A stretch of DNA of 64,000 nucleotides. It comes from Liolophura sinensis (taxonomy: Eukaryota; Mollusca; Polyplacophora; Chitonida; Chitonidae). The notes under the pieces were generated by a model that worked only from the letters and a program-made list of their open reading frames with translations, searched no databases and was not told the origin of the DNA. Of the stretch, positions 47,201 to 54,200 are shown one piece after another. The DNA is taken from assembly GCF_032854445.1 (NCBI RefSeq), contig NC_088300.1:3098001-3162000 (forward strand). Direction: 5' to 3'. The translations under genes and the position numbers were made by a program. Numbering within the stretch: the first letter of the stretch is position 1; every line of letters begins with the position of its first letter.

Positions 47201-47860
47201 ATCTCAAAAATCAAAAACCCGGCCTAGGGATCACAAAATCATCTCAGACTTGTGTTAAAATTTCAAATCAATTTGAAATTGTTATTTTTTTACGTAACAA
47301 TGTAAAATACCGCTTGACAGTGTAAATTCTTGCTAAGTTAATGTCGGACTACAACAAATGTCAGCTAAATTAAATGAAAGGAACATCCTAAATTTAATTA
47401 CTGAAAGCTCAACTAAAGTCTAAGATAGCTTCATGATTACGGGTCCCTGACATTCGCCTGTCTATATTTCCATGAAAATTTTGTGTGGATGCACGTTGCT
47501 GAAGCACCTGACGGACAAGCGTTTGACATGCATGTAATGATGTATACATATTACTGCGGGTCCACCTGACTGAAGCACCTGACGGACAAGCGTTTGACAT
47601 GCATGTAGTGATGTATATATATTACTGCGGGTCCAGTTATCGTGATTAGTGATGGATTTTTTTGGGTTGTGTCAATTTTAACAAGTCCACACCTCGCTCT
47701 TCCTGTACAACACCGCTTCTCCAAATGCCCCTCTTCCCAGGATTCGCACGTAAGTATAGAATGTTTCCTGCTGACATTCGATCGGCGGTAAAACTGGAGA
47801 GGACGGGCCACCGTCCCCATCGTCCGACGCCATGTTGTAAACAAACTGCATGTTAGCCAT
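14094..47860 (-). CDS. NEK9: NEK9 (Nercc1) protein kinase, multi-exon gene
   Basis: Mitotic Ser/Thr kinase of the NIMA family; in vertebrates NEK9 acts downstream of Plk1 and activates NEK6/NEK7 in spindle formation (family knowledge). Twenty-one exons joined at GT-AG sites give 795 codons in one frame. Visible parts: glycine loop GRGAFGEA at residues 42-49, catalytic lysine K64 (VVWKEV), HRD aspartate D158, DFG at 176-178, SPE at 201-203, so the kinase should be active. Residues about 325-710 are RCC1 repeats ([47 protein letters not shown]). The tail keeps PDWLRA and, in exon 22, [11 protein letters not shown], a conserved NEK9 patch that separates it from NEK8. Human NEK9 is 979 residues; the C-terminal coiled coil is not located. 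Exons 47693-47860 to 15425-15633 are listed individually. Confidence 0.93.
15042..15310 (-). mobile_element. tRNA-derived SINE, full length, with target duplications
   Basis: Minus-oriented retroposon in NEK9 intron 21. Read on the minus strand it begins with a tRNA-like head. Box A (TGGCTCAGTTGGTTAGCGC) is at 15281-15299 and box B (GTGAGTTCAAGTCC) near 15217-15233. A conserved body (CACCATAATGCTGGC, GTGAAATATTCTTGAGTACG) follows, and it ends in ATAAA repeats. It is flanked by a perfect 13-bp duplication, caatattacataa, at 15029-15041 and 15311-15323, the signature of target-primed retroposition. Confidence 0.88.
15425..15633 (-). CDS. NEK9: NEK9 coding exon 21 (Ser/Pro-rich tail)
   Basis: Seventy codons, low complexity with several SP pairs ([23 protein letters not shown]), as expected of a mitotic phospho-regulated tail. 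It ends TVPDWLRA at a strong GTGAGT donor. Reading through that donor reaches no useful sequence, while splicing to 14227 continues WLRA with [11 protein letters not shown], as in the vertebrate protein. Confidence 0.85.
15850..15900 (-). CDS. NEK9: NEK9 coding exon 20
   Basis: A 51-bp exon encoding [17 protein letters not shown], the basic stretch just after the RCC1 domain. Acceptor ttttgtag, donor GTAAGT. Confidence 0.88.
16200..16373 (-). CDS. NEK9: NEK9 coding exon 19 (last RCC1 blade)
   Basis: Encodes [17 protein letters not shown] and [11 protein letters not shown] then [12 protein letters not shown], matching the final RCC1 blade of vertebrate NEK9. Confidence 0.94.
16374..17102 (-). 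other. NEK9 intron 18, nothing recognised
   Basis: Unique AT-rich intron; no repeat family or exon seen. Confidence 0.5.
17103..17264 (-). CDS. NEK9: NEK9 coding exon 18 (RCC1)
   Basis: Encodes [20 protein letters not shown], then [20 protein letters not shown]: one complete blade. The junction with exon 17 makes an ATG codon internally (D-M-YGHLY). Confidence 0.94.
18411..18972. mobile_element. Putative DNA-transposon remnant in NEK9 intron 17
   Basis: The left end (aaagggcctcatgaagcaca, then gtagcttacttagtg) is an imperfect inverted match to the right end (cactttaagtaggctttgtg, then aaaccagggccttt). The catgaagc and gcttactt parts also resemble the element at 9921-10054. The interior at 18549-18831 is open on both strands for about 90 codons. 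The minus frame is basic ([20 protein letters not shown]). I do not recognise either product, and the element could instead hold a captured exon, since GAG|GTACGTG in the minus frame looks like a donor. Confidence 0.35.
19336..19444 (-). CDS. NEK9: NEK9 coding exon 17 (RCC1)
   Basis: Encodes KVFTPVKPL and [13 protein letters not shown], the blade carrying the PGxTH-A motif. Ends in phase 1 at GTGAGT. Confidence 0.92.
19763..19924 (-). CDS. NEK9: NEK9 coding exon 16 (RCC1)
   Basis: Fifty-four codons including [20 protein letters not shown] and [11 protein letters not shown], which align with the [21 protein letters not shown] region of vertebrate NEK9. Ends in a lysine run (KTKKK). Confidence 0.93.
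20387..20433 (-). CDS. NEK9: NEK9 coding exon 15 (RCC1)
   Basis: A 47-bp exon encoding [16 protein letters not shown], continuing the WGCGEFG of exon 14 into the usual GxLG. Donor GTACGT. Confidence 0.93.
20533..20620. repeat. Dispersed repeat fragment in NEK9 intron 14
   Basis: The string tatgtatggggtttaacact followed by a stretch like cttaacaacttttcagtcat and aaaacgatgaggag has the look of a conserved SINE tail seen in many mollusc sequences. Only one copy is in the window, so this rests on memory of the family. Confidence 0.3.
20756..20897. mobile_element. MITE-like element in NEK9 intron 14
   Basis: The left end ccagggcccagtttcacaaa and the inverted right end ctgggccagcttcacagaga match with a few mismatches. 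The ~140-bp interior is non-coding. Its segment gtacatcactattaatg recurs at about 49350 (gtacgtcactattaatg), indicating a repeated family. Confidence 0.5.
21015..21215 (-). CDS. NEK9: NEK9 coding exon 14 (RCC1)
   Basis: The largest RCC1 exon, 67 codons, with [37 protein letters not shown] and [14 protein letters not shown]: two blades in the usual spacing. Completes the aspartate split across the junction with exon 13. Confidence 0.95.
21600..24902 (-). repeat. Exon-derived tandem array in NEK9 intron 13, ~34 copies
   Basis: The period is 99 bp, with an 87-bp variant lacking 12 bases (cccattcac instead of cccatgctggttgatattcac). On the minus strand each unit contains ~56 bases nearly identical to the end of exon 13 ([18 protein letters not shown]), its donor ACAG|GTAGTG and ~43 bases of intron. 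Copies vary at one codon: CGEDF, CEEDF or CWEDF. A single silent difference (GTG for GTC) separates most copies from the exon in the next codons. Most units have an in-frame TGA after the donor. On the plus strand 99 equals 33 codons, so an 805-codon frame stays open; this is an artefact. Confidence 0.95.
24903..25047 (-). CDS. NEK9: NEK9 coding exon 13 (RCC1), flanked by arrays
   Basis: Encodes [20 protein letters not shown] then [19 protein letters not shown], an RCC1 blade with its conserved CG-(D/E)-F. The 3' splice site (tctttgtcag) lies at the very edge of the 74-bp array. The last ~56 bases and the donor ACAG|GTAGTG are repeated about 34 times downstream in intron 13. Only the copy at 24903 joins to the complete 5' part of the exon. 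Confidence 0.94.
25049..34016 (-). repeat. 74-bp tandem array filling NEK9 intron 12, ~121 copies
   Basis: The period is exactly 74 bp; for example the string tgacaaag recurs at 25049 and 25123. The array abuts the 3' splice site of exon 13 and ends about 770 bp before exon 12. Read in the sense of NEK9, each monomer contains GCTGTAAGTAGGCC, a consensus 5' splice site, then GTTAACT, then the pyrimidine tract TTCTTGTTGTCTTTGTCA. Next comes TATG where the true acceptor has G. Monomers are very similar, with variants at a few sites (gaggtacac, gagatacac, gacgtacac, gaggtacaagg). Confidence 0.97.
34141..34272 (-). mobile_element. Truncated SINE in NEK9 intron 12
   Basis: The 3' half only, in minus orientation: atttatttgattagtgtttt, then actcaagaatatttcatt, then cagcattatggtgggaggaa and acgttgctggcagaccttcc. 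The tRNA-like head is missing, so this is a 5'-truncated insertion. Confidence 0.75.
34785..34847 (-). CDS. NEK9: NEK9 coding exon 12 (RCC1)
   Basis: Twenty-one codons containing [19 protein letters not shown]. The donor is GCT|GTAAGTATG. The same GCTGTAAGTA string occurs in every monomer of the 74-bp array that fills the following intron. Confidence 0.93.
35123..35197 (-). CDS. NEK9: NEK9 coding exon 11 (first RCC1 blade)
   Basis: Twenty-five codons, [20 protein letters not shown] then KSAMQ, phase 0 at both ends. Confidence 0.94.
35537..35648 (-). CDS. NEK9: NEK9 coding exon 10 (kinase-RCC1 linker)
   Basis: Linker of 38 codons, basic in the middle (ARRVRMSA), ending [10 protein letters not shown], which matches the start of the RCC1 domain in vertebrate NEK9. 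Confidence 0.93.
35745..36214 (+). mobile_element. SINE with tandemly amplified tRNA-like head
   Basis: A plus-oriented SINE in NEK9 intron 9, with body and tail running from about 36004 (gcggtcactgtaagttgaaa) to caaacaaataaataa. It is flanked by a 14-bp duplication, tattattcactggg, at 35731-35744 and 36215-36228. Its head, with the box A-like GAGGGGGTTAGCAC, is present five times as a 51-bp tandem repeat (35750-36003). The repeat therefore lies inside the target duplications and must derive from the SINE itself. Confidence 0.85.
35750..36003 (+). repeat. 51-bp minisatellite, 5 copies, of SINE head
   Basis: Unit gtccgagggggttagcacgc, continuing cagcacggcgcaatgaccca and ggagcctccat; copies differ at only a few sites. 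The same unit read once is the head of the SINE at 15042-15310, where the box A region is GGCTCAGTTGGTTAGCGC. Open frames on both strands follow from 51 being 17 codons. Confidence 0.93.
36230..37964 (-). other. Rest of NEK9 intron 9
   Basis: Mostly unique sequence. At about 37360-37415 a short stretch (gattggttggttgagtgttt, then acactcaagaatttttcact) is a diverged SINE tail. At 37550-37770 the words gccaaaagacaccag and aaagacaccaaacatgacac suggest a relative of the dispersed repeat at 48515-48715. No exon seen. Confidence 0.4.
37965..38026 (-). CDS. NEK9: NEK9 coding exon 9 (end of kinase)
   Basis: Encodes [20 protein letters not shown] with the conserved RP(S/T)A of kinase subdomain XI. 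The 3' splice site is gaag rather than cag, but the frame and homology fit. Confidence 0.92.
38399..38503 (-). CDS. NEK9: NEK9 coding exon 8 (kinase C-lobe)
   Basis: Exactly 35 codons, phase 0 at both ends, containing [17 protein letters not shown] and [10 protein letters not shown] of the distal C-lobe helices. Confidence 0.93.
38652..38733 (-). CDS. NEK9: NEK9 coding exon 7 (kinase C-lobe)
   Basis: Encodes [20 protein letters not shown] and QKTFYAT, with the conserved DxW of helix F. Phases fit both neighbours. Confidence 0.95.
39012..39262 (-). mobile_element. SINE in NEK9 intron 6
   Basis: Same family as 15042-15310 and in the same orientation: tatttgattggtgttttatg tail, gcattatggtgggaggaacc, gaggccagcatgagctggac and the box B-like segment gacttgaactcacac. 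It has a degenerate head (minus strand GTGGGGTTAGCATGCC). More diverged than the intron 21 copy; no target duplication recognised. Confidence 0.75.
39372..39421 (-). CDS. NEK9: NEK9 coding exon 6 (activation segment)
   Basis: A 50-bp exon encoding [16 protein letters not shown], the P+1 loop and APE-equivalent SPE. Donor GTAAGT. Confidence 0.95.
39672..39777 (-). CDS. NEK9: NEK9 coding exon 5 (HRD and DFG)
   Basis: Completes the HRD motif ([11 protein letters not shown]158 is the proton acceptor) and contains [13 protein letters not shown], the metal-binding DFG and start of the activation loop. Phase 2 in, phase 0 out, with a GTAAGT donor. Confidence 0.95.
39950..40200. repeat. Dispersed repeat in NEK9 intron 4
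   Basis: The second copy of the element at 10390-10660, sharing several ordered blocks. It continues into gcaactgaacgacaaacatc and ttggccacgatcc. Type unknown. Confidence 0.4.
40351..40421 (-). CDS. NEK9: NEK9 coding exon 4
   Basis: Encodes [20 protein letters not shown] then ILH and two bases of the HRD arginine; this is helix E and the start of the catalytic loop. Acceptor ctcttcag, donor gtgagg. Confidence 0.93.
40556..41548. repeat. 92-bp satellite family, intron 3 array, ~11 copies
   Basis: Units match the large array in intron 1 (gggcatctcagtgattcctg, tgaccagaactaaggccagt). Copies here are older: the leftmost three (40556-40800) share only about half the positions with the consensus, and the rightmost ones contain small insertions (attaaatgaatggtcatatc). 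Confidence 0.92.
41629..41681 (-). CDS. NEK9: NEK9 coding exon 3
   Basis: A 53-bp exon encoding [18 protein letters not shown], the segment after the kinase hinge. Acceptor tgtgcag, donor gtatgtg; in phase with its neighbours. Confidence 0.92.
42074..42251 (-). CDS. NEK9: NEK9 coding exon 2 (kinase N-lobe)
   Basis: Residues 57-115. Carries the catalytic lysine in SLVVWKEV and the alpha-C helix with its conserved glutamate in [10 protein letters not shown], then NIITYYNHF and the hinge LLIEMEYAN. Ends in phase 1 at a GTAGG donor. Confidence 0.93.
42712..46696. repeat. 92/77-bp satellite family, intron 1 array, ~46 copies
   Basis: The main unit is 92 bp (gggcatctcagtgattcctg up to ccagtggttgtag). 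A variant unit lacks 15 bases of attcctggtaccagggtg and is 77 bp, as at 43180-43257. The two types are interspersed in blocks. Units are far more uniform here than in intron 3, so this array has amplified or homogenised more recently. On the sense strand of NEK9 most units contain GTCAGGAGTGAGTAGGG, which resembles a 5' splice site. Confidence 0.95.
47499..47640. repeat. 71-bp tandem duplication in NEK9 intron 1
   Basis: The segment starting ctgaagcacctgacggacaa at 47499 recurs at 47570 with only a few substitutions, including catgcatgta and ttactgcgggtcca. It lies about 50 bp downstream of exon 1. Confidence 0.85.
47693..47860 (-). CDS. NEK9: NEK9 coding exon 1 (start codon, glycine loop)
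   Basis: Residues 1-56, ending at a GTGTGG donor in phase 0. Three in-frame ATGs occur: 47860, 47851 and 47833. The third has the best context (AACATGGCG), so translation could begin there, shortening the protein by 9 residues. The exon holds [17 protein letters not shown], the start of the kinase N-lobe. Confidence 0.85.
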
Positions 47861-47936
47861 CTGGCGGCAAGTAATAGAACAAGCACCTGTCAAAATGAAC
47901 GTACCTTCAAACTGACCGAATGGTTCGCCTTCAACC

Positions 47937-47944
47937 CTTTATAG
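47937..47944 (-). promoter_or_regulatory. TATA-like box upstream of NEK9
   Basis: The minus strand reads CTATAAAGGG about 77-84 bases before the ATG at 47860. This would place a start site near 47910 and a leader of roughly 50 nt. Position and sequence fit a TATA box, but no transcript evidence is available. Confidence 0.35.
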
Positions 47945-48514
47945 GATCAGATTGGGATGGGAGGGGTAATCACACAACGGTAAACCAATGAAAGAGTAAA
48001 TTCTGGAAAAGCTGAAATCCCCTCAGCCACAATAACATGGTTAATTAAAGCATGCTGATCACAGTTTTATAGCTCATGTTTATTACACAACAGGAATCTG
48101 CGGCAAGCTTTGTATGGTCTTGTTCTTCAACTTAAAGTTGGCCAAGGTCTGCAGGTTCTAGAACTGGAATGTATTGGTAGTTTAGTGGTTGCATGGTCGG
48201 TCTAAGCCACTTAATATTTAATCAGATCAGCAGATGAAAGAAATCAGTGGTTGGTTTACCTTTTGACCCATACTTGTACGGCGAAGTGCGTAAATTACCT
48301 ACTACGCCTATATTACATGGTGTGATAAAACTCTACATTTTAGCTTATACCAGTAGAACTGACAAAGGCCACAGTGTGGGTCAAGCCTTGTCGAGTTCTG
48401 ATTAACCTTTGATTGATGTAATGTATGTATGTTGGTGTACTGTTGTACAGTAATGAACAATTTCTCAGTCTTATTACGGTGTGTACATATACTGTTTCTT
48501 CTTGTGGCATTGCG
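47945..48514. other. Intergenic, upstream of NEK9
   Basis: Likely promoter-proximal DNA of NEK9; no exon or repeat recognised. The plus-strand frame 48429-48623, with a hydrophobic N-terminus, runs into the dispersed repeat at 48515 and is not accepted. Confidence 0.4.
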
Positions 48515-48715
48515 AGTCCATTCTGCCAAAGTGCTGCTGCCACTGAAGTATCATGCTGAAGACACCAGACATGACATCCATGCCAGTCACACCACACCAA
48601 CCAGTCCTGTTTCCTTGTTCTAACCTCTAAGTTTTTAGCACTAAGTGAGGTAGCAACAAGTAACATTTTTTAAGTGTTTGGAATGACACAAGCTGGGTTT
48701 GACTCATTAATAAAT
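48515..48715. repeat. Dispersed repeat
   Basis: Contains ctgccactgaagtatcatgc, gaagacaccagacatgacat and, further on, gcactaagtgaggtagcaac. The pattern recalls an interspersed repeat common in mollusc DNA, and part of it is echoed in NEK9 intron 9 near 37550-37770. Family identity is from memory only. Confidence 0.4.
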
Positions 48716-48817
48716 CAAATCATTTTATCATATGTGTATACCACAAATAGCCTTTTAAATGATGCATTCACACTTCATTTATCTACGACACTGTTTTGTC
48801 TTTAACTTGAACCACAC

Positions 48818-49302
48818 ATCAGATATAACGGTGCCACAAATCAGACATAACAGTGTCACAAAGCAGAGATATTACAGTGCCACACAGCAGACACGACAGT
48901 GCAACACAGCAGACATCACTACAATATACATCAAACATAACAATGTCACAAAGCAAAGACATCACAGTGCCACATAATTCACTGTCTCCTGTTTTGAAAA
49001 TGCTGTCGCCACAATATGGCTGAAATATTGCCAATGTAGTATTATGCCATAATCATTCATTCGTGCTACACAGCAGATATCGCTATGCTACACAGCAGAC
49101 ATCGCTTTGCCACACAACAGACATCACTATGATTTGCATCAGACATAACAGTGCTACAAAGCAGACATCATAGCGTGACACAGCAAACACCAGTGTCACA
49201 CAGCAGATATCACAGTGTTACACAGTAGCCATCACAGCACCACACAGCAGACATCACACTGCCACACAGCAGAGATGTCAGTGCCACAAAGAAGAAACAT
49301 CA
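48818..49302. repeat. Degenerate ~22-bp tandem repeat
   Basis: Loose repeats of cagacataacagtgtcacaa ag with many substitutions and small indels. It is interrupted around 48975-49055 by unrelated sequence (ccacaatatggctgaaatat). An old minisatellite. Confidence 0.75.
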
Positions 49303-49309
49303 CTGTGCC

Positions 49310-51158
49310 TCATTTTTGTTTACTGTACATTTGTTGTACCATAGTTTGTACGTCACTATTAATGTACCATTCCCCTATATGACATCACATATTTGTGAAA
49401 GTGCCTCGACATCACAATAGAAGGGCAGTGCAATGCTGTCATTTACCTGAAATTTCAATTTTTAATTTAGTTACTTAAGATAAAGCGAACCACAGTCAAA
49501 TAAAGGACAAAAACAGGTGTAACAGCCTAAGTCTTTAATCATGTTATTTGCAGCTTCAACCCAATGTTTCCCATTACAATTCCAGTCATAGATCATGGTA
49601 ATTGTGGTGCTCAAAACAAGCTTTTTCACATTTTATGTCATGTACACATTATTCAAATACAGGTACATATGATTACATTACTAGTATACATAAAACTGCT
49701 GTACCAAACTAACAGTGTTTCAGTGATAATAATGACTTAAGTGACTTCACTGATCAGGCCTGGCCTAATGTCATTCAGTGTACCCTAGACATACAGATGT
49801 CTCATGTTCTCTTACAACTTGTCTGACTTGAAGTACTCACACACTTATGAAAAAAGGAAAGCAAAGTTTCATGTTTTCTATATGGTCAAAGAGAACATGC
49901 TGTTCATATATGATATAGATGTAATAACAACAACTACAAAGTTTCACTTCAACTATGTCATTTGATTTTTCAAAAGATTTCATTATTTTATGTGGGAATA
50001 GATTTTTCATACCCATGAATACATATAAAAGGAACATAATGCATAAAATTCCACCTACATGTGATTATTTACTTATCACTCTTTTTGTCAGTGAAAACAA
50101 AAAACTGAAAAGTATTCTTTGCCTCTAACTAAAGCAGTATATCATTCGTTCAGTGTACAATTTTCACATCTTTCTGTGAATTCCAATGACCTGACCAAAA
50201 TGTTGAGGCTTCACATCAGTTTTTCACATCATAGTAAATCAGCACAGATTTGAATATTGATACTCTATCAACAATATCCTTTTTCCAAAAAGAGTTTTAC
50301 ATTTGTTCTCTGGGTTAACTTGGATGGCTAAGAAAGTTTCCTTTTAGGAGCCAAAATGGGCTATATACCCACACACTTTCTTGCCTCATATTACTTTGTT
50401 CTTGTTTTATCTCAGGCTACAAGACATTTAAAAGATAGCTGTTAAATAACCATGTGGTTATTTAACACTTTCGTGGCAAAATCAAGATGAACTTGGTCAT
50501 AAATCGCTTATTGCTCAACTACTCTGACAGAGGGCATCCGTTTCTACGGTAAGTAATTTACTGAACTTGAACTACCTGATAAGTTGTGTGATATAATTAC
50601 ATGTATTGCTGTCAGAGCTTGTTTGGTCATACTGATTCATCAGATCAGAACTATATGTTCATGTATATGTATTTGATCCAATCAGAGATAAAAGTTGTCA
50701 TTTTTCTGCTCAAAGGTAAGCAGTCTGTGCTTCTCAATTTCTCTTAAGTCAAAGAGAAACTCAATTCCTTATTGAGGTTTATATTAAGACTATCTACAAT
50801 ATTCAGAACCATTCAGGAAAGGGTTCAGTTTTTTGTGATCACTCAGTTGGGTTGTAACCTCAGCTTTCAATACTTCCTCTTACTTATCAGCTAATGTTCC
50901 AACGGCTGACTGCTCAAGTACAAGTGCAGGTTGCTGGAGATCTCAGCTGCAAACCCAGGTCATCTGATTTAGAGACCTACAAGTCCAGGTTACCTCAGAT
51001 CTCAGCTGCAAACCCATGCTGTCTGATCCAGATATGTACAGGTCCAGCTTGTCTGAGGTAATGCCTGTAGTTACAAGCCTAGGTCATGTGACATCATGAA
51101 CATCAGCCCAGGTCATCATCTCTTCACAATCTAATCATTACTGCCTCTGAAGTCCCCA
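49310..51158. other. Intergenic / 3' UTR region of KNL2
   Basis: Downstream of the KNL2 stop codon. No signal AATAAA stands out on the minus strand; ATTAAA occurs at 49534-49539. At 50441-50466 there is a perfect inverted repeat with 12-base arms (gttaaataacca / tggttatttaac) and a 2-base centre. At 50930-51060 the words aagtccaggtt and ctcagctgcaaaccca recur loosely. Confidence 0.4.
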
Positions 51159-51275
51159 CTATTCCAAATCATCTGACCAGTAATAATCTGACTCCTCTTC
51201 TGAATCGGGCTCAATCTCCTGTTCTTTGGAGAATAATTCATCGTTGTACTCCACATTATTAGCAGCTGATTCTTT
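51159..51275 (-). CDS. MIS18BP1: KNL2 exon l (C-terminus and stop)
   Basis: Thirty-eight codons and a TAG stop: acidic, ending EEESDYYWSDDLE. Vertebrate MIS18BP1 likewise ends in an acidic DYY-rich tail. Confidence 0.92.
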   Translation of the reverse strand, partial: KESAANNVEYNDELFSKEQEIEPDSEEESDYYWSDDLE

Positions 51276-54200
51276 CTGGAATAAACAAAAACATTTTCAT
51301 TTTATTATTTAGGTAGACTGTTAAAAAAAAATTAACAATATAATTTAAGCTATTCAAATAAAGAGAAAGTAATTGCTTCCATTATGAGCTAATAAGTGTA
51401 TGCCCCTGATCTGGGACAGACTATAAACAATGAAGCTTTCCTCTTGTTGTTTTCTCGGTGGAGTCCTTCAATGCCCTTAATAACAGCTTGACATACCTTA
51501 TTTTTGTGGTTGGTCAACTCTGGGGCAATTCTTCGTCTCTTCTTCAGTCTGTGGATATATCTGTCCATTTCCTTCCTAAATATAACAAAGTGCAAACGCA
51601 ACTGTAAGGTACAACCAAGAAAACTGAAGATTCTGCTCCTGGATTATAAGATATATTTGTTTCTAGAGCCTTTCCTTTTTTTAACTATAAAGAATAATGA
51701 TATTTATTCTTGAGACTGGTTGGAAATTTGTCTAAATATTGTTCATTTACCTTAATTACAACATTTTCTGATGTTCTAGTAGGTGACTTTAAATCGAATT
51801 GGAGTCTTGGAGTGCAAGACTTACAAAAAGGTGGCCACCAGTTAAATGTATGAAGAAGGCGACCATGAACAGAATTTCTCTTCTACATAAAGCCATTCTC
51901 CTGTGCATCGTTCGGATTTAAATCATGACTTATGATTACAATCATGTAGCATCTAGGCTTCTGATTGGACAATTCATCTTTGATAAGCAGCCACCTTAGC
52001 CATCCAGGCCAGAGATACAGCCTCCTGTGCTGGATATTTATTGTTTCTGCCTATGAAGTCATGGATATACCTGACAGCTGATAGCAACGCTCCATAATGC
52101 ACTAGTTAAAAACTTTTCTTGCCTTTACTTTTGAAGTGAACATAAAGTCTGCCACTGTATGTACACAGAAAAAATGATATAGGACATAGTTATCACGGAA
52201 AAATATGCAAAACATTCTATAAAGTTAGAAAGTCGAGAGCATGAAGTTCAGAACTGGGGATATGGTATTGACAAATAATTCACTCCGGGTAGTTATCGTG
52301 TAGAAGTCCTTATGACTAGCACTGAAAGCATCACGTGATAATTGGCTGTCACAGCAAAAAAACCATTAACTCTCGATTGTCAGTGGGGTTTCTTATAGTG
52401 GACAGACAGATATTGATGCAATAAATTAGATTTTGTCGTTAGTTTAAGTGTTAAACTGATGCATTTTGGACCACACATTTATGAGCAGGGAAATGAGAAC
52501 AGCCGCCCATGTCACAATGTGTACAAGTTGGGCAGGATACTGCAGTAACTTGTAGGGGTGAGGTGGCAAGAACAGCACCTCGGAAGACTCATTGCTTGAT
52601 AAAAAATAGTGTCACTATTATATTATTTTTTCCTCAGCAAAGTCAGATTTATTAGGAAAATATCTTCCCAAAATCATTATGAAAGGGTCTGTTATCAATA
52701 AGAAGGTTCTGCTATGTTTGGTAAATTTCCTGAAGTCAGTACAGCCAGCTAGGCTGAAAGCCTACACCCATGCAGGATGAGGGCGAGCAGGACGGCTAAA
52801 ACATGACTTAATTCCCTGAAGTCAGTACAGCCAGCTAGGCCGAAAGCCTACACCCATGCAGGACAAGGGCGAGCAGGACGGCTAAAACATGACTAAATTC
52901 CCTGAAGCCGGTACAGCCAGCTAGGCCAAATGCTTACACCCATGCAGCACGAGGATGAGCCGGACTGCTAAAACACAAGGCTTGTGTCCACAAACATCTC
53001 CCTGACCGAGCGCCAAACTAAAAGGAACACTGACCCTTTGAGCATACAACAGAGTTTATACTCTTGGTTGGGTATCAGGCATTGTTTGTATTTTCTCATT
53101 GTCACACTGTTTAATACTGATGGTTCAGGAGAGCTCCTAGGTTTTTTGATGTCACTCTAGATAGTTGTAACAGGGCAAAATGGCATCAACAGATGAGTGG
53201 CTAGGTATTGACGACTGTTTGCTATTTATTTTGTTGATAAGAGGTGTAGGATTTTTTAAACATTTGTAGAACATTTCTGAAGTACTACTTTATTAATTAA
53301 TTCAGCTGTATTGGCTGACTTTATGTTCACTTTAAAACGAGTTCTAATGATTCAGCATCTAACAACAAATGTAGAAAAACTACATGAAACATTTTTTTAA
53401 GTTGAAAATAACTATCTTGTAGTCCACCTAAGGCGTATATTTCCTCTCTGCATTATCAAGGTTCCAAGCGGGATCCTGTGCTCTGAACTGATGGTGTGAG
53501 CAATGATGTCAGTCTCAGACACAGCCACATACACATATACTGAATTTTAACTGTGTATTAACATTGTCAAACATTTCTAACTAACTCTCTTGTGGACTGC
53601 ACCAGCTCTTTAATGTTGCTCTGAGCTCAACACAGTGACTTGCCTGTTCACAGATTTACTATAGCTAGGAGTTTCTCCTCCAATGTGTGGAGTCTTCCGA
53701 GTTGAAACAGGTTCCACGTTTCTGAGAAATGGAGTTCTTGAAGCAGCTGGCGTGTCAAATGGTAACTTGTCACCAAATATATCATCATCGTCATCATCAT
53801 CATCAAATATCGGGGCCTGGAAAAACAATTACTCTATGGTAGTTATAGTGAAAGGACAGCACAATTTTCACAACAAAACACACAACATGTGTCATTGCCG
53901 TGTATCAACATGGCCCTTGGTCACAGCTACTCTTGGGGAGAAGCATGCTTTTGCAAATCTGTGAAGTGATCTTCCATCGAATTTTACAGCTATTGTCAGA
54001 GATAACAGTTAAAAACACTGAAACAAAATGACTCCCCTATTCTGTCATTTTCTTGTTATTTAGTCGTGGGGTTGGTGAAAAAGGGAATCCTACAACCATC
54101 CGCAGGTTGCTGACATACAGAAAAGGAAGCCAGCAGGAGCTAGATGTAAACTCACAGGGACTGCCTGAGGGGCTCATGAATCTATGTGCCTGTCTTATTA

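Noticed and set aside
48429-48623. Small secreted protein with a hydrophobic N-terminus
   Set aside because: Its 3' half lies in a dispersed repeat and there is no supporting splice or homology context.
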